Assembly: GCA_025357175.1 (NCBI GenBank)
Contig: JANXPS010000188.1
Coordinates: forward strand, 1 to 12,368
Reading direction: 5' to 3'
DNA from: Deltaproteobacteria bacterium
GTDB taxonomy: Bacteria > Desulfobacterota > Deferrimicrobia > Deferrimicrobiales > Deferrimicrobiaceae
DNA length: 12,368 nucleotides
Shown here: positions 7,765-12,368 of the stretch, one piece after another
How the letters are laid out: every line of letters begins with the position of its first letter
How positions within the stretch are numbered: the first letter of the stretch is position 1
The notes under the pieces: generated by a model
Databases searched by the model: none
What the model saw: the letters and a program-made list of their open reading frames with translations, nothing else
What the model was told of the DNA's origin: nothing
Position numbers and translations under genes: made by a program

Positions 7765-9075
<1,311 letters not shown>

Positions 9076-9090
9076 CTGGCACCCCCAGTT

Positions 9091-9111
9091 AATCTATATT
9101 TTCTATAGATT
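9091..9111. promoter_or_regulatory. Palindromic candidate operator at the metY promoter
   Basis: A perfect inverted repeat with arms AATCTATA and TATAGATT separated by 5 nt (TTTTC on the plus strand). It overlaps part of the -10 hexamer and covers the predicted transcription start near 9102. This position fits repression, most simply by the Rrf2 protein of the same operon; the regulator identity is inferred. Confidence 0.6.
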
Positions 9112-9135
9112 ATACGGAACGCCATCGCCCGTCAA
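9109..9135 (-). promoter_or_regulatory. metY: Probable sigma-70-type promoter of the metY operon
   Basis: Minus strand: -35 TTGACG (9135-9130) and a perfect -10 TATAAT (9114-9109), with a short 15-nt spacer. Upstream A-tracts (9141-9145 and nine As at 9156-9164, minus strand) resemble an UP element. The predicted leader is only about 27 nt, leaving no room for a riboswitch, so control should act at the DNA level. Confidence 0.6.
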
Positions 9136-9174
9136 CACTATTTTTCATCCGCTCCTTTTTTTTTCTTCCTCCTG

Positions 9175-9202
9175 TGAAGTAATTTCTCCCGGATGCCGAT
9201 AA
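9175..9202 (+). promoter_or_regulatory. Sigma-28 (FliA)-type promoter of the chemoreceptor gene
   Basis: GCCGATAA at 9195-9202 is an exact match to the sigma-28 -10 consensus. TGAAGTAA at 9175-9182, 12 nt upstream, resembles the TAAAGTTT -35 box, one base further away than the usual 11. Chemoreceptor genes are classic sigma-28 targets, which supports the call. It lies 48 nt upstream of the start codon. Confidence 0.65.
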
Positions 9203-9250
9203 GGAACATGGTCGGCGCTTAAAAACAAACGCGGTTTTCGGGAGAAAATT

Positions 9251-10873
9251 ATGTTTTCGAACATGCGGTTATCGACGCGGATGGCCGCCCAGGGCGTCGT
9301 CATCGTCCTCTGTTTCGCCTCGGTGCTCGCGTGGCTCTACCCGTCGCTGCGAAGAAACATGTACGACGCCAAGTACCAGAAGACCAAACAGCTTGTCGAA
9401 GTGGCGCACGAGGTCGTCGACGGCTACGTCCGCCAGGCGGAAAAAGGGACGCTCTCCCTCGAACAGGCCAAATTGCAGGCGCGGGAAGCCGTCCGCACGC
9501 TGCGTTACGGGAACGACGACTACTTCTGGATCAACGACCTCGAACCCCGGATGATCATGCATCCGTACATGGTGGACCTCGAGGGGAAGGGACTTGCCGA
9601 TTTCAAGGATCCCAACGGGAAAAAACTTTTCGTATCCTTCGTCGAGGCGTGCAAGGCCGACGGTGCCGGCTTCGTCGATTACATGTGGCCCAAGCCGGGC
9701 GAGAAAAACCCCGTTCCCAAGATTTCGTACGTCAAGCTGACTCCCGAGTGGGGATGGATCATCGGCTCGGGCATCTATGTCGAAGACGTCCGGGCTGAAA
9801 TGGCCCGGATCCTTTACATCTCGATGTACGGCTCTCTCGCGATCCTGCTCGGCTGCCTCGGCATTTCCTACTGGATGGGCGCGCCGATAACCAGGGCATT
9901 CAAGCACGTCGTCGGAACCACCCGGGTGATCGCCGAAGGCGACCTTCGCGGCCGGGTTCCGGTCGAGGGGCCGCCCGAATTTCGTGAACTGGCGCACTCC
10001 GTCAACATGATGGCCGACACGCTCCGCGACATTCTCGGCCGCATCCAGGAAACGAGCGGGCAACTTAAACATCTCTCCACGAAGGTGATGGATGCGACGA
10101 GAACCGACTCGGCCGACGCCGATCTCCAGGCCGCCTCGATCTCCCAGATCACCGAAAGCGTCGACGAACTGAGCGCCACGTCCCGCGGCATCGCCGGAAA
10201 CGCCGAGGCGGTCACGAATAGCGCGCTCCAGACCGTGAAGATGGCTCAGGACGGCACCATCCTCGTCGGCGACAGCGTCGACGCCATCAAAAAGCTGCGG
10301 GAACGCGTTTCCGAGATCGCCAGCCAGGGCAACTTCCTCGGCGAGAAATCGCACGAGGTCGGGAAGGTGATGGACATCATCCAGGAAATCGCTGCGGAGA
10401 CGCATCTGCTCGCCCTCAACGCGGCGATCGAGTCCGCCGCGTCCGGCGAACACGGCCTCCGGTTCGCGGTGGTGGCCTCCGAAGTGCGTCGTCTCGCCGA
10501 AAAGACCAAGGAGTCCACCGAGGAGATCCAGTCGATCATCTCGGAAATCCGCTCGGCGATCGGCAACTCGATCCGCACCACCGAACTGGGATCCCGCGAC
10601 GCGGAGCGTTCCGCCGAATCCATCAACCGGTCGGCGGGCGCTTTCGAAAGCATCATCCGGAACATCGAGATGACGACCGAGGCCAGCAGCCGGATCTCCG
10701 AAGCCACGATGCAGCAGACTGTTTCCAACGACCAGGTCGCGCGTACGATAAGGGAGGTGTCCGCTTCCATCGGGGCGCTCGCCGGACACATGCAGATCTC
10801 GATGAACGCCGTCGCCGTGATGTCCGAGGTGATCGAAAAACTGAACGACGCCACGAAGACGTTCCGAACCTGA
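9251..10873 (+). CDS. Methyl-accepting chemotaxis protein with periplasmic sCache domain
   Basis: A 540-residue transmembrane chemoreceptor. TM1 is about 12-30. A periplasmic single Cache domain lies at about 35-180, with DDYFWINDLEPRMIMHPY at 89-106, ADFKDPNGKKLF at 116-127 and GWIIGSGIYVEDV at 168-180. TM2 is about 187-208, HAMP about 210-262, and the cytoplasmic signalling helices run to the C-terminus. The hairpin tip is IAAETHLLALNAAIESAAS at 380-398. Compared with the Tsr tip, N390 and E394 are kept, but the positions of F373, N376 and R388 are A382, H385 and A397. sCache domains often bind small organic acids; no ligand can be named. There is no C-terminal CheR/CheB-tethering pentapeptide. 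The start follows GGGAGAA, and a sigma-28-type promoter lies upstream. Chorismate mutase begins 13 nt after its stop. Confidence 0.95.
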   Translation: MFSNMRLSTRMAAQGVVIVLCFASVLAWLYPSLRRNMYDAKYQKTKQLVEVAHEVVDGYVRQAEKGTLSLEQAKLQAREAVRTLRYGNDDYFWINDLEPRMIMHPYMVDLEGKGLADFKDPNGKKLFVSFVEACKADGAGFVDYMWPKPGEKNPVPKISYVKLTPEWGWIIGSGIYVEDVRAEMARILYISMYGSLAILLGCLGISYWMGAPITRAFKHVVGTTRVIAEGDLRGRVPVEGPPEFRELAHSVNMMADTLRDILGRIQETSGQLKHLSTKVMDATRTDSADADLQAASISQITESVDELSATSRGIAGNAEAVTNSALQTVKMAQDGTILVGDSVDAIKKLRERVSEIASQGNFLGEKSHEVGKVMDIIQEIAAETHLLALNAAIESAASGEHGLRFAVVASEVRRLAEKTKESTEEIQSIISEIRSAIGNSIRTTELGSRDAERSAESINRSAGAFESIIRNIEMTTEASSRISEATMQQTVSNDQVARTIREVSASIGALAGHMQISMNAVAVMSEVIEKLNDATKTFRT

Positions 10874-10886
10874 GCGAGAGGTGCCC

Positions 10887-11174
10887 GTGGACATCAACGA
10901 GGTCCGGAAACGGATCAACCTGCTCGACGACGTGCTGCTCCGCATCTTCAACGAGCGTGCTCGCCTGGCGCTCGAGATCGGGCACATGAAGAAGGGGCTG
11001 GGGCTGCCCGTGTTCGATCCGGCGCGGGAAAAGATGATCTTCGCCCGCATGAAAGAGGACAACCCGGGCCCGCTCGACGATGGCGCCATCGTTCGGCTCT
11101 TCGAGCGCGTCGTCGACGAATCGCGCCGCCTCGAGCGCATCATGTCGCAGGGGGAAGGACACGACGAATGCTGA
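10887..11174 (+). CDS. aroQ: Chorismate mutase, AroQ class
   Basis: A 95-residue all-helical AroQ chorismate mutase converting chorismate to prephenate, the committed step to Phe and Tyr. The active-site residues of the E. coli P-protein domain can be mapped: R7 (Arg11), R24 (Arg28), K35 (Lys39), D44 (Asp48), R47 (Arg51), E48 (Glu52) and S79 (Ser84). The position of Gln88 is E83, as in yeast chorismate mutase, where a glutamate makes activity favour acidic pH. It is mono-functional, with no prephenate dehydratase or DAHP-synthase fusion. I chose GTG 10887, which has GAGAGG 5 nt upstream; the GTG at 10881 sits inside that site. It follows the chemoreceptor by 13 nt, and its last 7 nt overlap the next gene, so the two small proteins are probably coupled. 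Confidence 0.92.
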   Translation: MDINEVRKRINLLDDVLLRIFNERARLALEIGHMKKGLGLPVFDPAREKMIFARMKEDNPGPLDDGAIVRLFERVVDESRRLERIMSQGEGHDEC

Positions 11175-11377
11175 TCATCACCCGTGCCAACGCATCCGAG
11201 GAAGCGCTCGACGCGATCAAGGAATACCTGATCAGCCGAGGCTTCGACATCCACCAGTCAACCGGCGCCAATCGGACGATCATCGGCGTCATCGGGGACA
11301 CGGCCTCGCTCGACGAGCACGAGATCGAATCGTTTCCCGGCGTGAACCAGGTCGTGCGGATCAAGAAGGACGACTGA
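11168..11377 (+). CDS. Stand-alone DAHP-synthase ferredoxin-like regulatory domain
   Basis: A 69-residue protein that aligns end to end with the N-terminal ferredoxin-like domain of Thermotoga maritima DAHP synthase, without the catalytic barrel. Shared blocks are the opening strand MLIITRANASEE, the G-x-x-x-H-x-S-x-G turn, RTIIGVIGD at 36-44 and GVNQVVRIKK at 58-67. In the Thermotoga enzyme this domain binds tyrosine and closes the active site; the implicated residues, His29 and Ser31 as I recall, are H29 and S31 here at the same numbers. The gene ends cleanly after the domain, and the 57 nt before glnS hold no barrel remnant in any plus-strand frame. Its start overlaps the chorismate mutase stop. 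I infer a trans-acting aromatic amino acid sensor for chorismate mutase, or for a DAHP synthase encoded elsewhere. Fold confident, role unproven. Confidence 0.82.
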   Translation: MLIITRANASEEALDAIKEYLISRGFDIHQSTGANRTIIGVIGDTASLDEHEIESFPGVNQVVRIKKDD

Positions 11378-11399
11378 CCCTCCTTTCCGCCCCGGATTT

Positions 11400-11428
11400 T
11401 TGACAGATCACATGCTGCATGGTATTTC
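11400..11428 (+). promoter_or_regulatory. glnS: Candidate sigma-70-type promoter of glnS
   Basis: A perfect -35 TTGACA (11400-11405) is followed after 17 nt by a weak -10 TATTTC (11423-11428). The expected start, about 7 nt downstream, falls on or next to the A of the glnS ATG at 11435, which would give a leaderless mRNA. No Shine-Dalgarno sequence is visible before that ATG, consistent with this but not proof. Confidence 0.35.
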
Positions 11429-11434
11429 TAGCGC

Positions 11435-12368
<934 letters not shown>

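Noticed and set aside
9156..9164. Run of nine Ts as a rho-independent terminator on the plus strand
   Set aside because: No GC-rich hairpin precedes it and no plus-strand gene ends there. It is better explained as an A-tract upstream of the metY promoter.
9269..11254. 661-codon open frame on the minus strand opposite the chemoreceptor and aroQ
   Set aside because: It mirrors clear coding sequence on the plus strand, its translation is Arg/Asp/Gly/His-rich without recognisable domains, and long antisense frames are expected in GC-rich DNA.

Overview
The window is a GC-rich bacterial chromosome segment, densely packed with short gaps, stop/start overlaps and Shine-Dalgarno-led starts. The gene set suggests a motile Gram-negative bacterium: a membrane chemoreceptor with a sigma-28-type promoter, an exported haem protein, GlnRS and siroheme synthase. 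Together with the deltaproteobacterial flavour of several proteins, Desulfobacterota/Geobacterales-like is my best guess, but it is only an inference. Most of the window is sulfur amino acid metabolism.

Layout. (1) Minus strand, 3257 down to 1: an operon of a cystathionine gamma-synthase/lyase-type enzyme, a compact fused siroheme synthase (CysG), and a second cystathionine-type PLP enzyme that runs off the left edge. It is read from an AT-rich promoter near 3386-3413. (2) Plus strand, 3472-4260: a truncated C-terminal piece of a 5'-nucleotidase-family protein, then an intact cytochrome P460-family gene. (3) Minus strand, 9075 down to 4273: O-acetylhomoserine sulfhydrylase (metY), an Rrf2-family regulator with four clustered cysteines, O-acetylserine sulfhydrylase (cysK), a LarE-type sulfur transferase and a methionine-type aminotransferase. 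A perfect 8-bp inverted repeat lies over the metY -10 region and probable transcription start. (4) Plus strand from 9251: chemoreceptor, AroQ chorismate mutase, a free-standing copy of the tyrosine-sensing ferredoxin-like domain normally fused to DAHP synthase, and the start of glnS, which runs off the right edge.

How they fit. CysG makes siroheme, which assimilatory sulfite reductase needs to make sulfide. CysK and MetY fix sulfide into cysteine and homocysteine. The cystathionine enzymes interconvert the two, LarE may move sulfur from its own cysteine, and the aminotransferase handles methionine or its keto acid. The Rrf2 protein is the obvious local regulator. The most unusual feature is the orphan DAHP-synthase regulatory domain: it overlaps the chorismate mutase gene, keeps the His and Ser of the known tyrosine site, and has no catalytic barrel in the window.
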